A stretch of 64,000 nt of DNA, taken from the NCBI GenBank assembly GCA_964019425.1, contig OZ025863.1, positions 494,616-558,615 of the forward strand, written 5' to 3'. Below the pieces are notes generated by a model. That model saw only the letters and a list, made by a program, of their open reading frames with translations. It was not told the DNA's origin and made no database searches. Shown in pieces: positions 34,421 to 45,894 of the stretch (its first letter is position 1; the number at the start of each line of letters is the position of its first letter). A program made the position numbers and the translations under genes. This stretch comes from Flectonema sp. DT1601 (taxonomy: Eukaryota; Euglenozoa; Diplonemea; Diplonemida; Diplonemidae).

Positions 34421-34707
34421 AAATGCGAATAAAAACATAAACAAAAAGGTTCCCTTGGCTGAGAAGGGCAAACGCGATGAGTAGGACAGGCCTGACACCG
34501 CAGTGTCCCCCTTGCTTTCTTCACTGAAGAGGGCTGGGTAAGGGGAATGGTCCGAAGAAAGATTGTTTTTAATCTTAGCCCGAAACCGACTTGTTTGTTG
34601 TCCTACGAAGTTTTGCTTTTTTTTTTTGATTGAACTGATAATTATTAATACTAACTAATCAAAAAGAACATCCTTCGAAGAAATGCGAATAAAAACATAA
34701 ACAAAAA
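34421..34707 (+). repeat. 27-bp direct repeats flanking a structured insert
   Basis: An identical A-rich 27-mer (begins aaatgcgaat, ends aaacaaaaa) occurs at 34421..34447 and 34681..34707. The base before it (g) also matches. The 233 bp between the copies are richer in G+C than the flanks. The layout resembles an insertion with target-site duplication. Confidence 0.7.
34448..34680 (+). ncRNA. Candidate structured RNA or SINE-like insert
   Basis: Several perfect hairpins occur close together: CCCTT/AAGGG (34452-34456 with 34464-34468), GACAC/GTGTC with a CGCA loop (34494..34507), AAGATT/AATCTT (34559..34576), and an outer GGGCT/AGCCC (34531-34535 with 34577-34581) that encloses the last one. 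No long open frame is present. I do not recognise it as tRNA, 5S, U1-U6, SRP or RNase P RNA. Strand is assumed. Confidence 0.35.
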
Positions 34708-35090
34708 AAAAAGATTTTTTTTTTAAAGCGCACTTAACTCTTCGTTTATGGGATCACCTAATAGGTCCTATCTAACCCTTTTTTTTTTAATAATTTTTTT
34801 TAATAATATTATTTAATTTTTGTCTAAAACGGACAGCTTAGTTAAACTGATTTCTTTTATTTAATTTTCTTATGTAGACTCTACTGGAGACTTCCTATTA
34901 ATCAGATTCGATTGTATTGCCAGTTGATTTCTTCTGATGGTTTATCTACTTAGTGCCGTTTTATTTCAGACTCATTTGGTTTTCATTTTTTTTTTTAACT
35001 TTTTCACTGAAGAAAAAAATAAATAAAATAATTTATTTCTAAAAGTGGTTCAATCATATTATAATACAAAAAAAAAAAAAAAAAAAAAAT
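34708..35090 (+). other. Intergenic, AT-rich
   Basis: No gene seen. It holds A and T runs, an acceptor ttttatttcag (AG 34968-34969), and a run of about 20 A just before the next ATG. Confidence 0.55.
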
Positions 35091-35894
35091 ATGAAAGTAA
35101 ACACAGCATTGAAGGCAATTCGTGAGGGTCGTAAAACAATTGGAGGGTGGATTGCAATGCCTGGGTTACACAATTCAGAGATCATGGCAAGGAGTGGATT
35201 CGATTGGGTAGTAGCAGATTTGCAGCATGGTTTGTACGGTATCTCAGACCTTCCACAAATATTGACTGCCATCAACACCACTAAAACGACACCATTTGTG
35301 AGAGTGACTCACAATAACTTAGCTGAAATTAACAAAGCGCTAGACATGGGAGCTGAAGGAATAGTAATCCCAATGGTGTGCACAGAACAGCTCGCTATTG
35401 ACGCAGTTGCTGCTTGCATGTATCCTCCTCGTGGACTCAGATCTTGCGGTCCCACAAGAGTTGGTCAAATAGGATCGGAATATCTGAAGCAAGCAAATAA
35501 TGAGGTTGCCGTAATTTGTCAGATTGAAACGAAACTCGCACTGGAGAATGCCGAGAAGGTTGCTTCCGTACCCGGAATGGATTGTTTGTACATTGGACCG
35601 GCAGATTTAGGACTCGCATTGGGGATTGAACCGCAAGGATCAACAGCCGAGTGGCAGTTGTCGTTGTATGAAAACGCCATTCACAAGGAAGCGGTAACTC
35701 ATACTCTGAACGCAGCCCACTCAGCAGGGAAAGCGTGCGCCATGCACATTGTTGGCTCTGGTGACTATTCTAGAAGACTCGCTCAGAGGTATTTCGATGA
35801 AGGCTTTGACGCCGTCATGATTGGATCTGATAAAACATTTATAACTGGTGGTGCCAGTGAGGCAATTAAAGCAGCAAAAGTATCGTTGGCTTAG
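35091..35894 (+). CDS. HpcH/HpaI-type aldolase
   Basis: 267 residues, single exon. A TIM-barrel class II aldolase of the HpcH/HpaI family: FDWVVADLQHGLY (catalytic His region), TPFVRVTHN, DMGAEGIVIPMV, the metal ligands in VICQIETKLALENAE and CLYIGPADLGLALG, and DAVMIGSDKTF. These enzymes split 4-hydroxy-2-oxo acids into pyruvate and an aldehyde using a divalent metal. Family length is about 255-270, so this is full length. The family is mainly bacterial, which makes ancient transfer possible, but base composition is like its neighbours. No targeting peptide is seen, so it is probably cytosolic. Confidence 0.88.
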   Translation: MKVNTALKAIREGRKTIGGWIAMPGLHNSEIMARSGFDWVVADLQHGLYGISDLPQILTAINTTKTTPFVRVTHNNLAEINKALDMGAEGIVIPMVCTEQLAIDAVAACMYPPRGLRSCGPTRVGQIGSEYLKQANNEVAVICQIETKLALENAEKVASVPGMDCLYIGPADLGLALGIEPQGSTAEWQLSLYENAIHKEAVTHTLNAAHSAGKACAMHIVGSGDYSRRLAQRYFDEGFDAVMIGSDKTFITGGASEAIKAAKVSLA

Positions 35895-37032
35895 ATGATA
35901 TATTAATACAGCTTTCTAATTTAGTTTTTGCGTAAGTACACTCTACTCCCATACAACTCCCCCCCCCTCCTCTGCTTGTTTGTGTTATCTCGTTAACATA
36001 GCTATTGCGGTCTTTTCTAACATTAAACTTTATGCTTTTCTTTCAAGCAACTAATAAAGTAAATATCTCTTCTTCGCCTGTAGAAGGTTTGAGGGGTCGT
36101 CTACATAGCATTCTCCTATCAACTCTTCCTTTCCTTTTACTGGTGGTGACAAACGTTACGTGTGTTTAGAAACATTCCCTTTTTTTTGAACGAAAACACT
36201 GCGAACGCATCTGGCAAATCCGTCCAGACCTCTAATTGATTGAGGAGCGGCATTTTCATTTTAGTTAGTCGAATACCTTCTTTTACAGGTGACTACTGAA
36301 TGAAATGAAGGTACGCAAGTTGTGGATTTTCGGATGCTTGTTAAAGTTCCTGAATGCTACTTCGTATATTCTTTTCAAACGGCAGTCAAAAAAAAATGTG
36401 CAAATAACAACAATACCGTTGCAGTATTTTTGAGAATGGAAACACCGGAAACGGACTACTTTGGCAGAAAAAAAATACAAAAAAAGGGTTCCACTTCCCT
36501 AATCATTGATGTGTCTCAAATTGGTGTTGTGATAGACAAGAAAAACCTAAGCATTGGTCACTACCAACAAACTAAAAGGAGTCCTCGATGGGATAATAAA
36601 AGATGAACTGAAATAAAACACTGCTACAGGTTGCTTAGTTGCGGTTTCTTTTTATTCGTTTCGTTTGTAAAATATCCAATTCTAATGGATCGCTTGACTG
36701 CTTTTGGTTTTTTATTTTTTTGTTCGTCTCAGTTATTTTCCTTTATTTCAGCACAATAAAATGATCAACTTCTCAATCTCTCAACAGAATAAGTAATACC
36801 CGTCATAAGTTGCCTTATAAAATCATTCTTTCACACGGCCGATGCCGAAAGCATCGTCTGTTGTAGTTTCTGGGCTCTAAATATGAACCAAGTTTGATTA
36901 GTATTTATCATTGAGTACTTTTGTGTCTTTTTTTTTATTTTTTCGCTCAATACGTACGTGTGTTTTTGATGGTGTAGCATTTCCTGTCACTTTATTGTTA
37001 ATCAGTTCTCGGAGTGCAAAAAAAAAAAAAAA
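35895..37032 (+). other. Intergenic region with short doubtful frames
   Basis: No convincing gene. A 42-codon frame from an ATG near 36306 (MKVRKLWIFGCLLKFLNAT...) and an overlapping frame of about 90 codons (36322..36606) have no recognisable content. An acceptor-like AG (37004-37005) and an A run precede the next ATG. Confidence 0.45.
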
Positions 37033-40000
37033 ATGATTTGTCCGCTGTTGGTTGCCTTGCTGTGGGTCACACTAACGAATGCGATGACTCCGACGATTCC
37101 CTTCGTAACTGAAATGGGAGTGCAGATTGCTGAAACTCAAGATCCTGCTTATGAAGCAGAGATAGCCACCCTTTCGACGGGAGGCGTTGTGGTTGTCTGG
37201 TTCGATCCCACTCTATACCAATTACAGGGCCGGATTTTTACCGACACCAACCCGACTGTCAGCAGCCCGACTTCATAATATATCAAGCTATGTCGTCACA
37301 CAGTGTCGTCTTCAATCGTAAGAGTCGGGATCTGGCGGCATTATCTCATGGAGGATTCATGGTGGCCTATGAAGATGGAAATGAATTATATTGTCGAGAG
37401 TTTGATTCCAACGGTAGTCCCATGGGGGCGGCAACCCACGTGTCGAACTTCAATACGAGTACTCCCTCGCACAATTCAGATGGACACAGCATCCTCGCTT
37501 TGGGAAGTGGGGAAGTCGTGTTGTTGTTCAAGGGTGGGACGAAGGCATCGTTCTTCAAAGTTGGTGGGACGGGTTTCGCAGAGGAGACTAACCTTTTCCC
37601 AACAACGCTTAATGTCTTCGACATGGTTGAAGCATCTGGAAATAGAATTGTTGTTGCATTCGCATTGTCGGTTACTGATACCGCTCGCTACTTGATGCTT
37701 GACTCTTCGTTCATTATTGACTCTTCGTTCACGCAGCCAGCAACCGGTGTGGAAATTGATCCTGATGATGATTACTTACAAATAGTGTTTTCGAGAACTT
37801 ACGGAAGAGATCCTCCGCTAATCACTTTGGGAATGCACTCCGCCTCTGCTTCTGAATTCAGATTGTGGACAAGTGATTTTGATGAGGTTCCCACTTCTAA
37901 GAGATACACTGAACCTTTAGACTCCCACCTGGCACTCGGTGTTGGTAATCAAGGCAACGATTGCCTTGTTGTATTGTTTAGGAAAGAAACCTTTTACTAC
38001 GTAAACAAAAACTTTGGTAATCCCTACTCCTCCGGACGCGATAATAGAATTTCTCACGGAGGAGTGACAAGCGTGTCTGCAGCGCAGCTCGGGCAGGGGG
38101 GATGGTTCTCAATTTATATAGATTCTAGCACCCTTGCTCTATATGCTACATACAAACACGTTCCTGAAGTTCAGGTTTCAATTCGTGGTCATGTCGATTC
38201 GGATGCGGGAACGGTTTCAGGAACAAGAATCGACACAGGTGGGAGAGTGATTCTGTACAAGAATCGGCCGAATAATGGTGGAAAAGTGTATTATGAATTT
38301 GTCAAAGACGGTGTTCGAACAACGTATGATACGACGATTGCCGCCGATTCTGTACCAAATGTATTGGGCAGTTTGCCGAATACAGATGTTTTTTTTGTAA
38401 TTTATGGCAATAAAATCTCAGAAACGATCACACATAAGCAAATACGAAGCATCACAATTAGATCAGAAACGATTGAGGAGTACTTACCACTTGGGGTGCA
38501 ACGTAGTGTGGTGGGTAAAGTGTGTGGTAATGAACTTCGTGTTGTTGCTATAACTGGCACAGGTAATCTCAAAGCGTTTTTTGGAAACACCACCCAAGTA
38601 TTACTCTCAGCAAGCACAAGTTTTGTGTATTTAGAATTAGCTTGTCACGGGGAGAAAAATGTGGTCTTTTACTCCAACTCACTTCCAACACGGACTGTAG
38701 TAAATTACAGGGAATTCACGAGAGGGGGATTCATAGGTCCCGAGAAGACTCATACTGCTCCCGGTGTCTATAGGCATTTATATGCGCACATGTTTTCCGA
38801 CAAAAGTGTACTTGTGTTCGTAGATGTTGTTGGGTCCTTCATCTATTCCTTCAGAACAGAATTCCCTGATCAAGAATGGGTAGCACTTGACTATAGAACA
38901 GATGATTATCCAGCTCTGGATCACAACACACTATCCATAGCTCCGTCCCCCGTTGATGACTCGATTTACGTTGCGTTCAAACTCTCAAGTGGCCAAGACA
39001 TCGGTGTCTGTCACATGGACAAGTTTGGTACTGCAATATCGAATAATGTCAACCCAGCTGTAAATAGTTACTTCCATGGACAGGTCCTTGGTCCTACTCT
39101 CATTGCCACCCCAACTGTGCTGTCACTAGTCTATCGAATGACCATCCCTCATATCATGGTTGTCGAAGGGGTAATTGCTAAACCCTTTGCTCTTGATAGC
39201 GGACCGGAGTTTTCTTTAAGTACTCGCAAGGGTAGTCAACACTCACCAGAGTCTTGTTCTATTGGAAGCGATCGAGTTGTAATTGTGTGGGTGATGGATT
39301 CTGGTGGGTATTCATCAATCTTCGGGAGGATAGTGGAAACAACTGAAGCTCCCGTTGGGAACACGGAATTCATGATATCAGACCCGTCGTCCAGTCATGA
39401 CCAGCCGAGTGTGGCGTGTTCTGAGGTAGGTTTTTACGTGACATGGCAGACGAGCTTAGCTTCGGGTGTCAGGGTCTGGGTTCGTCATTTCGATAAGGAT
39501 GGTGTTCCGAGTCCGCCACAAACTGTCGGGGAGTCTGCCGGCAAGGATGCGAGACCCGACGTTGCTACTGATAAAGTTGGCGATAATTATGTAGTTGTCT
39601 GGCAAAGTGATGAGGATGCGAGTACTTTTGAAGACATTCACATGGTCCCCTTCACGACCTCAGGCAAAGGATCCGAAGTTGTAGTTCATATCACCACTGC
39701 TTCAACGCAGAAGAGCCCGTCTGTTGCAATGGATGGTACCCTGATTGTCGTTGTTTGGCAGTCTTATGGTCAGGATGGGTCTCGTTACGGTGTGTACGGA
39801 CGAACTTATAATTCCGCAGACTTCACCTCAAGGGAACCAGTTGAGTTTTTAATAAACACTGTGATGTTGGGGTGTCAGTCGTTCCCTGAAGTTGCTTTGT
39901 TCTCAAACTCTAGATTCATAGTAACGTGGGCAAGCGCCGCGGCACTGTTTAATGTGATGGCTGCGGTTTTCGATTCCGATTCCGTGCACACCAAGGTTGT

Positions 40001-41498
40001 TCCTGACTTCCGTGTTAATGTTAACACCAAAGGCAACCACCGCCCTTCTTCAATTTGCGTCTTTGATGACGATTCATTTGTGGTTTCGTGGAATTACTAT
40101 TTGTCGAGGGATGTTCAGGATGCTTATTTTAGGAAGTTCTCTTCCGACATGGTGCCGGCTACGGAAGATGTGTTGATTAACAGCTACACGCACAGGAAGC
40201 AGTTTGACTCAACGGTAGCGGTTTTGAACAACATTATCTTGGTATCATGGACTAGTAAGTGGCGGCAAGGTGAAAGTACTTGGTCAGTATACTCCAGAGC
40301 ATTTGGGAAATTAGAAACTCGGGAGACGATAGGCGCGACACTCGAGGGCAGCACTTTTGTGATGCCTACTTCGAGGACGACCTCTGATGGTAGTGTTGTG
40401 ACATTTTTCCTTTGCAACTTTCAGGGAAGTACTACCAGATATCCTGCGCTCTCTAAGACAGCACCTGATGGTACCAAAACTGAGGTTCGTGGGGAGGGAG
40501 CTTTAAGTAATCCAGTTTCTGATAGCATTCGGTCATTTGATGTTTCCGTTGTTGGCGAATTAGGTTTCATGGTCTTGCGCGAGGGAACGACGTACCATTT
40601 TTACGAGTTCCCCCTGGACAGTGTAGGTATTCCCACAGAGTTGTCAACCTCTATCCCTGCTGTTGGAGTAACTACAGGTCCCAGGTTGGCAGCGGAAGGG
40701 AGAAGTGAAATGGCCATAGTTTACCGAGACGGGGATGACACTGTTGGAGCTAGTCTGTTTTTTCAGAAATACGGTGATCCACTTGGAACGCAGATTTCAC
40801 TTTTCCCGGAAATGCAATCATTCACTCACTATGATTTCGAGTTCTTTTCTAGTGGTCACTACGTATTGGCGAATTCTATGGGTGTTTCTATGGGGATGGG
40901 GATTTTTAGCACGAAATTGTACCTGTCAGTTGTGAGCACTGCGGGTGTGGTGCTGAAGTCTGTAGCCATCACAGGATCGGGTGCTAATGCTTACTCGCCG
41001 AAGATTGATGTCAGCGGAGACAAGGTTGTTGTTTGCTACGCGCAAGCTGGTTCTGTTTTCGCTGCTGTCGAATGCCAACTTTACGTGGTGTCCGGATTGG
41101 GTGGGGACATCACCATTAAAAAGCAGGGAGGTACATTAGAAACAGCAATGTACGCGTCATACCCATTCGTTGGTATGTCGGTAGTTGGAACTGATCGGTT
41201 TGCTGTAAGTGGTATTATGGAAACTTCTGTTTTTGTTCGCGTGTTCAATTTTGCTTTTGAATGTATCGGAGCTCACATTGTGGCTGATGATGTCAGGAAT
41301 CTGGCGGGAACTTCGGGATTCGCTGTAGCCAGATACCAAGTTTCGGGTCTCTCAGTTACGTATGGAGTCTCTGAGAAAGGTCTTGACAGAATTATCCAAT
41401 GGCTGCTGAAAACACCCTTTTACTCAAGCATTGATCCCAGAGTTCCCACTGATCCAAGTGTGCATCCGGAGTACCTTGTACGAAATCAGGAACTTTGA
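37033..41498 (+). CDS. Large secreted repeat protein (beta-propeller-like), frame break near the 5' end
   Basis: An N-terminal frame (37033..37278: signal peptide MICPLLVALLWVTLTNA, then GGVVVVWFDPTLYQLQGRIF) and a 1402-codon frame (37290..41498, open from about 37242) together make about 1480 residues. The join needs a shift within 37242-37278; no intron fits the gap, so an indel (sequencing or real) is likely. The body consists of repeated units with the pattern GG(f/y)VVxWxx..DG..(v/i)xxRxF(d/n)xxG, for example NYVVVWQSDED, LIVVVWQSYGQDGSRYGVYGR, SFVVSWNYYLS. Such blades occur in secreted bacterial and protist repeat proteins. No membrane anchor is seen. Two decayed partial copies lie downstream (43284 and 44148). 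Confidence 0.7.
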
Positions 41499-42137
41499 TT
41501 TATGGTCGTGAGTCCATAAATCCGCACCATCTGCGGATTCTCGAAGGAAACTGGTCGCCTACGATGCTTCAGTAAAATGTTCAGGTTCCTAACCACAAAC
41601 GTTTTTCTCTCTAGGCTTTTACTCTGGGTCTAGTATGTGTATGTTAGAAGAAGCCCTTTTTCAACCGTTTTTCTGGCAGCCAATAATTATTGGTTTTTTA
41701 ATCTTTCCCTTCCTCTCTTTTTTTTTTTTCCTTTTTCCGAAAAGTTCGCAATGACTGCTTAATTTATTATTGAAAATAAATTAAGTTTCATTAAAAGGAA
41801 AACGAAGAAAAATAAAAAGAAAAATGAATAAAAAAAAAAAACAACGAATCGAAATGATAGAAAATTGTCCTCCTCTCTCTGAATAAGAAAAAATATTTTG
41901 AAGTGTTTTGCAGGTTTTGAGATGCAAATTATCTATTTTCCACTGGAAGAACCTGCCGCGCACGCACTAATCTGGTCACGTGAGCACATTTCTTAATTCA
42001 ATTCTATTTCTTTCCATACAAAGGTGCGGATGCAAGAAGAAAAATCTAATATAAATTTTAATAAAAGTACTTTTTTCATATCGGGTGAATCCTTAGAGAT
42101 GTTGTTAAACTTTAGTTCCAGTTATGTATTTTAACAT
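41499..42137 (+). other. 3' flank of the repeat-protein gene and leader
   Basis: No gene seen. The part 41634..41958 is repeated, diverged, after both pseudogene copies, so it behaves as the 3' UTR of this family. An acceptor actttagttccag (AG 42120-42121) lies 16 nt before the next ATG. Confidence 0.6.
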
Positions 42138-43088
42138 ATGGCGATACTGACATTGTTAGTGGCTGTTTGTGGGACTGTAATCATTCCTTTGGGAGATTCA
42201 ATAACTCAGGGGATTTCTCCTTACAATTCTTATCGCAAGTACTTGTGGGAAATGTTACAGGACAACAGTAAGGAAGCTAGGTTTGGGGGCAGTAAGTGGG
42301 GTGCCTGCGCGCTGGGGAAGCCGTGGAAGCAAGAAGTTACACCTGATTTCGATCAGAACCATGAAGGTCACTGTGCTATTGATACGAGTAGTTTACTGCG
42401 GCATGTGACACGTACACCCAAGGAAGAGATGATTAAAATTAATTCTACATTCGGTCATGAAACTGTAACCATCAATGACGTAGGTATTATATTGCTGCAC
42501 ACTGGTAGTAACGACATTTTCGATGTTATCAGGAAGAAGAAAAAGTTGCAGTCACTGAATCGTGTGGTGGATCAAATTAACTTGCTGGTTGATCACTTGC
42601 TCTCAGCTTTCCCGAAATCAACAATCTTCGTGGCGCAGATACTCAAAACTACTTACCCTGATCAGACTGAGTATTTAAATAATCGAATTAAGACTCGTGT
42701 GAATGAAACAAGTAGAGTGCGTCAGGTGACTTTCCCTGACTTCACCACTGAGAGGCACACGTTTGACACTACGCATCCCAATAATCTCGGAGCTCGTTAT
42801 ATTGCTGAACGCTGGTACGACGTTATTTACCCTTTAGTTCCAACACGAGTCTCGCAGGGCAGCACACCGATGAAATCAAGTCAAAACCAAACTGTTGTGA
42901 CTCCATCCGAACAGAATGGTAGTGTCAACGTTGTGCCCGATACAGTGGCATTTGCGGATATCAATGTCTCGTTCTCTTTTGTAATTCCGTTGGCCATATA
43001 TGTTCTTCAACTTCTTGGTTGCATAAAAAAGGGATGGGTTTTAACTATGGCTTACGGATTTATCTTGTCGCTATTACGTGGGGATTAA
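42138..43088 (+). CDS. SGNH/GDSL-type hydrolase with membrane tail
   Basis: 316 residues. A hydrophobic N-terminus leads straight into block I, PLGDSIT (nucleophile Ser21). Block III is HTGSNDI and block V is DTTHPN (catalytic Asp and His), the full SGNH set. Such enzymes are esterases, lipases or carbohydrate acetyl-esterases. A Ser/Thr-rich linker follows, then one or two membrane segments at the C-terminus (FVIPLAIYVLQLLGC, VLTMAYGFILSLL). It is probably a secretory-pathway enzyme facing the lumen or cell surface. It sits between the repeat-protein gene and that gene's decayed copies. Confidence 0.82.
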   Translation: MAILTLLVAVCGTVIIPLGDSITQGISPYNSYRKYLWEMLQDNSKEARFGGSKWGACALGKPWKQEVTPDFDQNHEGHCAIDTSSLLRHVTRTPKEEMIKINSTFGHETVTINDVGIILLHTGSNDIFDVIRKKKKLQSLNRVVDQINLLVDHLLSAFPKSTIFVAQILKTTYPDQTEYLNNRIKTRVNETSRVRQVTFPDFTTERHTFDTTHPNNLGARYIAERWYDVIYPLVPTRVSQGSTPMKSSQNQTVVTPSEQNGSVNVVPDTVAFADINVSFSFVIPLAIYVLQLLGCIKKGWVLTMAYGFILSLLRGD

Positions 43089-43283
43089 GCAACACCGCAT
43101 CGTCTCAAGTGAAGCTGCAGCAAGCTGGTTAACAGTGCTACAGTTTCTGTAATTTATTGACTCATGGGTTTGTGGTGCACTCAAAAAAAAAAAATACCAT
43201 GAAGGACAGTTGATTAGACAGAATGAAGTGTATGCATGACTATGCCCCGCTGAGCTGAGTAATTCCGTGTTCATAACGGGTTT

Positions 43284-43644
43284 CCCTGGGTCCGGGTTCG
43301 CCATTTCAGTAAGGATGGTGTTGCGAGTCCGCCACAAACTGTCAACGGGGAGTCTGCCGGCAAGGATGCGAGACCCGACGACTGATAAAGTTGGTGATAA
43401 TTATGTAGTTGTCTGGCAAAGTGATGAGGATGCGAGTACTTTTGAAGACATTCACATGGTCCCCTTCACGACCTCAGGCAAAGGATCCGAAGTTGTAGTT
43501 CATATCACCACTGCTTCAACGCAGAAGAACCCGTCTGTTGCAATGGCCATCTGTTGCAATAGTATGTGTATGTTAGAAGAAGCCCCTTTTTCAACCGTTT
43601 TTCTCGCAGCCAATAATAATTGGTTTTTTAATCTTTCCCTTCCT
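43284..43644 (+). pseudogene. Decayed partial copy 1 of the repeat-protein gene
   Basis: 43284..43546 matches about 39474..39730 of the parent with small indels (an added aac, a 4-bp loss near 43380) that break the frame. It is joined directly to a copy of the parent 3' flank (43561..43644 against about 41634..41718). The internal 1.9 kb of the parent is missing. Confidence 0.8.
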
Positions 43645-44147
43645 CACGAGCGAGATCAGTTCGATCTTTTCCACTAATATTTTGGAAAAGTTTACTTGTT
43701 GTTGGTTTGTATGTGATACTGTTGTACTTTACAATTAGAGTTTGGTTTCCGGATCAATTGCGTGGAGTTCAAAAAACAACAACATTCGCAATACCAATAA
43801 TCGTATTCTCCATCACATTAATACACCAAGGTTGGAATAGTTGTCGATCATACAAAATAGAACCAACTCTGAAGTTCAGAGAAACACACGAACTTGAAGA
43901 CATCAATTGCGAAGATGAAAAAGAACAGATCGAAGAATTGATAATTAAACAGCAACCTGATTCATCAGATACGTTGAATTCTGTTTAAAAGAAACTCACT
44001 AAAAGATATTATTCAAACGCTGGCTCTTAATCAATCTCTCCCCCTCTATTTCAAATTACCTCTATTTCAAGCTGTGACGGGCTACAGGACATGGGGCGCT
44101 CAACTTGTAGTTCGTGGCCCCGAATCCCCATATTCGACAGCACATAT
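43645..44147 (+). other. Stretch between pseudogene copies
   Basis: It contains an open frame at 43707..43988 with a hydrophobic start and an acidic end (HELEDINCEDEKEQIEELI). No family recognised and no clear start context. Possibly a gene fragment. Confidence 0.35.
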
Positions 44148-44606
44148 GGGATTCGCTGTAGCCAGATACCAAGCTTCGGGTCTCTCAGTTACGTATGGAG
44201 TCTCTGAGAATGGTTTTGACAGAATTATCCAATGGCTGCTGAAAACACCCTTTTACTCAAGCACTGATCCCAGAGTTCCCACTGATCCTAGTAGTACCTT
44301 GGTATGCAGCAATTAGAAGCCCCTTTTTAATTATTTTTCTCGCAGCCAATAATAATTGGTTTTTGATCTTTCCCTTCCTCTTTTTTTTTTTTCCTTTCCG
44401 TAATTCGTTCGCAATGACTGCTTTGCTTTTATTGAAGATAAATTAAGTTTCAGTAAAGGAAAACGAAAAAAAAAAGAAAAAAAAAATGAAATGAACGAGT
44501 AGAAATGATAGAAAATTGTCTTTCTATCTATAATTTTTTTGTTTTTGAAGTGTTTTGCAGGTTTTGAGATGCAAATAATCTAATTTCCACTGGAAGAACC
44601 TGTCGT
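44148..44606 (+). pseudogene. Decayed partial copy 2 of the repeat-protein gene (C-terminus + 3' flank)
   Basis: 44148..about 44295 matches the parent C-terminal coding end (from 41315), and about 44310..44606 matches the parent 3' flank to 41958. There is a 5' truncation, several substitutions and a lost stop region. The conserved 3' flank shows the duplication was at DNA level and included noncoding sequence. Confidence 0.8.
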
Positions 44607-45051
44607 TTTGGTTTTTAAAGTCTTTCTATCCTGCTTGGTTAGAAAAGGTATCACATTTGTAACGGTGATAATCCACACAAGGCAATTCCGTTCTCCGTTT
44701 TTCCCTCCGTGCCCCGTTTCTCCCTTTTCCTTTTTTCTTAGTTGGCGTCACTGAAACCAAACCAACTTTTTACTTTCAGGTCAAATCAGTCTCTTAAACC
44801 TCTTTCACTTGCTAACTAACTAACTTTCAGATTTCACAGGAGACGTCAAAAATTCAAATTGAGCAAAAGCAAATAAACATTGCTAGCCCTATCCTGGCGA
44901 GCTCCGATGGATTTTTATCTTTGAACGATAGCAACTTCAACATAGAATGAAGTCCCTTAGAACTTACTGATGAAGGACTAAAAAGGGACGAGTAGTATAA
45001 GATTAAGGCTCCTGAAACTACATATTCTATTACCCTTTTGATGACGAACCC
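44607..45051 (+). other. Noncoding stretch
   Basis: Nothing recognised. The 3' edge (from about 45052) enters the reverse-transcriptase remnant. Confidence 0.45.
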
Positions 45052-45624
45052 AAAACTTATGACTTCACCACCATGTACAGCAACCTGAAGCATGAGGTAC
45101 TTAAACGAAATTGCAAAGAAACAGTAGATGAAGCTTTTAGATTTTCCGTTAAGAAACATATTGCACGAAATAGCAGAGCGTGTGGAGAGTCCAAGACTTT
45201 CTTTTTCACAGACGGAGTTGATGCAAACACAAAGGAATACACTTCATTGACATGCGTATCGACTATTCTTTAATCCAACCGATTGGTAGTCATCAATGCT
45301 ACCGTCAAACAAAAGGGATACCCATGGGTGGTAATGCCTCTTGGTATCAAGGGCGAATCAATTGAGATCACATACATTTACAGTACAGGCAAAGTAGGTT
45401 GGATTACTTCAATCACACACACATATTCGTCCGATCTACGTTTCTTTGTTTCAGGTGATGTCGTGGGTATTCCAGTTGAGAAAGATGACTTTCGTGGTAC
45501 ATTAACAGGTTTATCGCATGTGGGAAGCGGTTACACATTTGATCCAGCAGTGCATACACACAAACTATGGTACACCGATGATTCCCTGTATTTTGGGTTG
45601 AGTGATAGGTTCCTAAACTTGTAA
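45052..45624 (+). pseudogene. Broken reverse-transcriptase remnant (Penelope-like/RVT type)
   Basis: One frame reads KTYDFTTMYSNLKHE (RT motif A, with the catalytic Asp) at 45052..45096. After a frame change near 45250, another frame reads CYRQTKGIPMGGNAS (motif B) at about 45294..45338. The spacing between motifs and the GIPMG form fit Penelope-like or related RVT reverse transcriptases. Motif C (xDD) is not found downstream, and stops and frame changes break the gene. The open frame 45283..45624 that overlaps it has no recognised content after this point. Confidence 0.5.
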
Positions 45625-45753
45625 AATTCGAGTTAGCATTTTTAACCCTTTAACAGGATTCACAAACCAAGTTGTGCTGTATTTATTCATTCATTTCGAA
45701 AACAGGAGATGCTATCTGATGTCGCAACATATCGCAACTAAAAACAAAAAGGT

Positions 45754-45894
45754 GCGAAGAGTAAGGACTTGCTCGAATCCGAGAGTGACGATGATTCGGA
45801 TTGTAGTCTGGACAGTCAGGACTCTACTAGATCAGTCCCTACTGAAGACGACACCTACTCAGAAGAATTCGAGGAATCCGAAGAATCTGACTAG
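45754..45894 (+). CDS. Possible C-terminal exon, acidic Ser/Glu/Asp-rich
   Basis: A frame encoding AKSKDLLESESDDDSD ... SEEFEESEESD ends with TAG. Upstream lies an A-rich stretch ending in AG (aacaaaaag), like the 3' ends of real introns here. It may be the last exon of a gene whose start was lost, or belong to the element remnant next to it. No start codon is seen. Confidence 0.3.
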   Translation, partial: AKSKDLLESESDDDSDCSLDSQDSTRSVPTEDDTYSEEFEESEESD

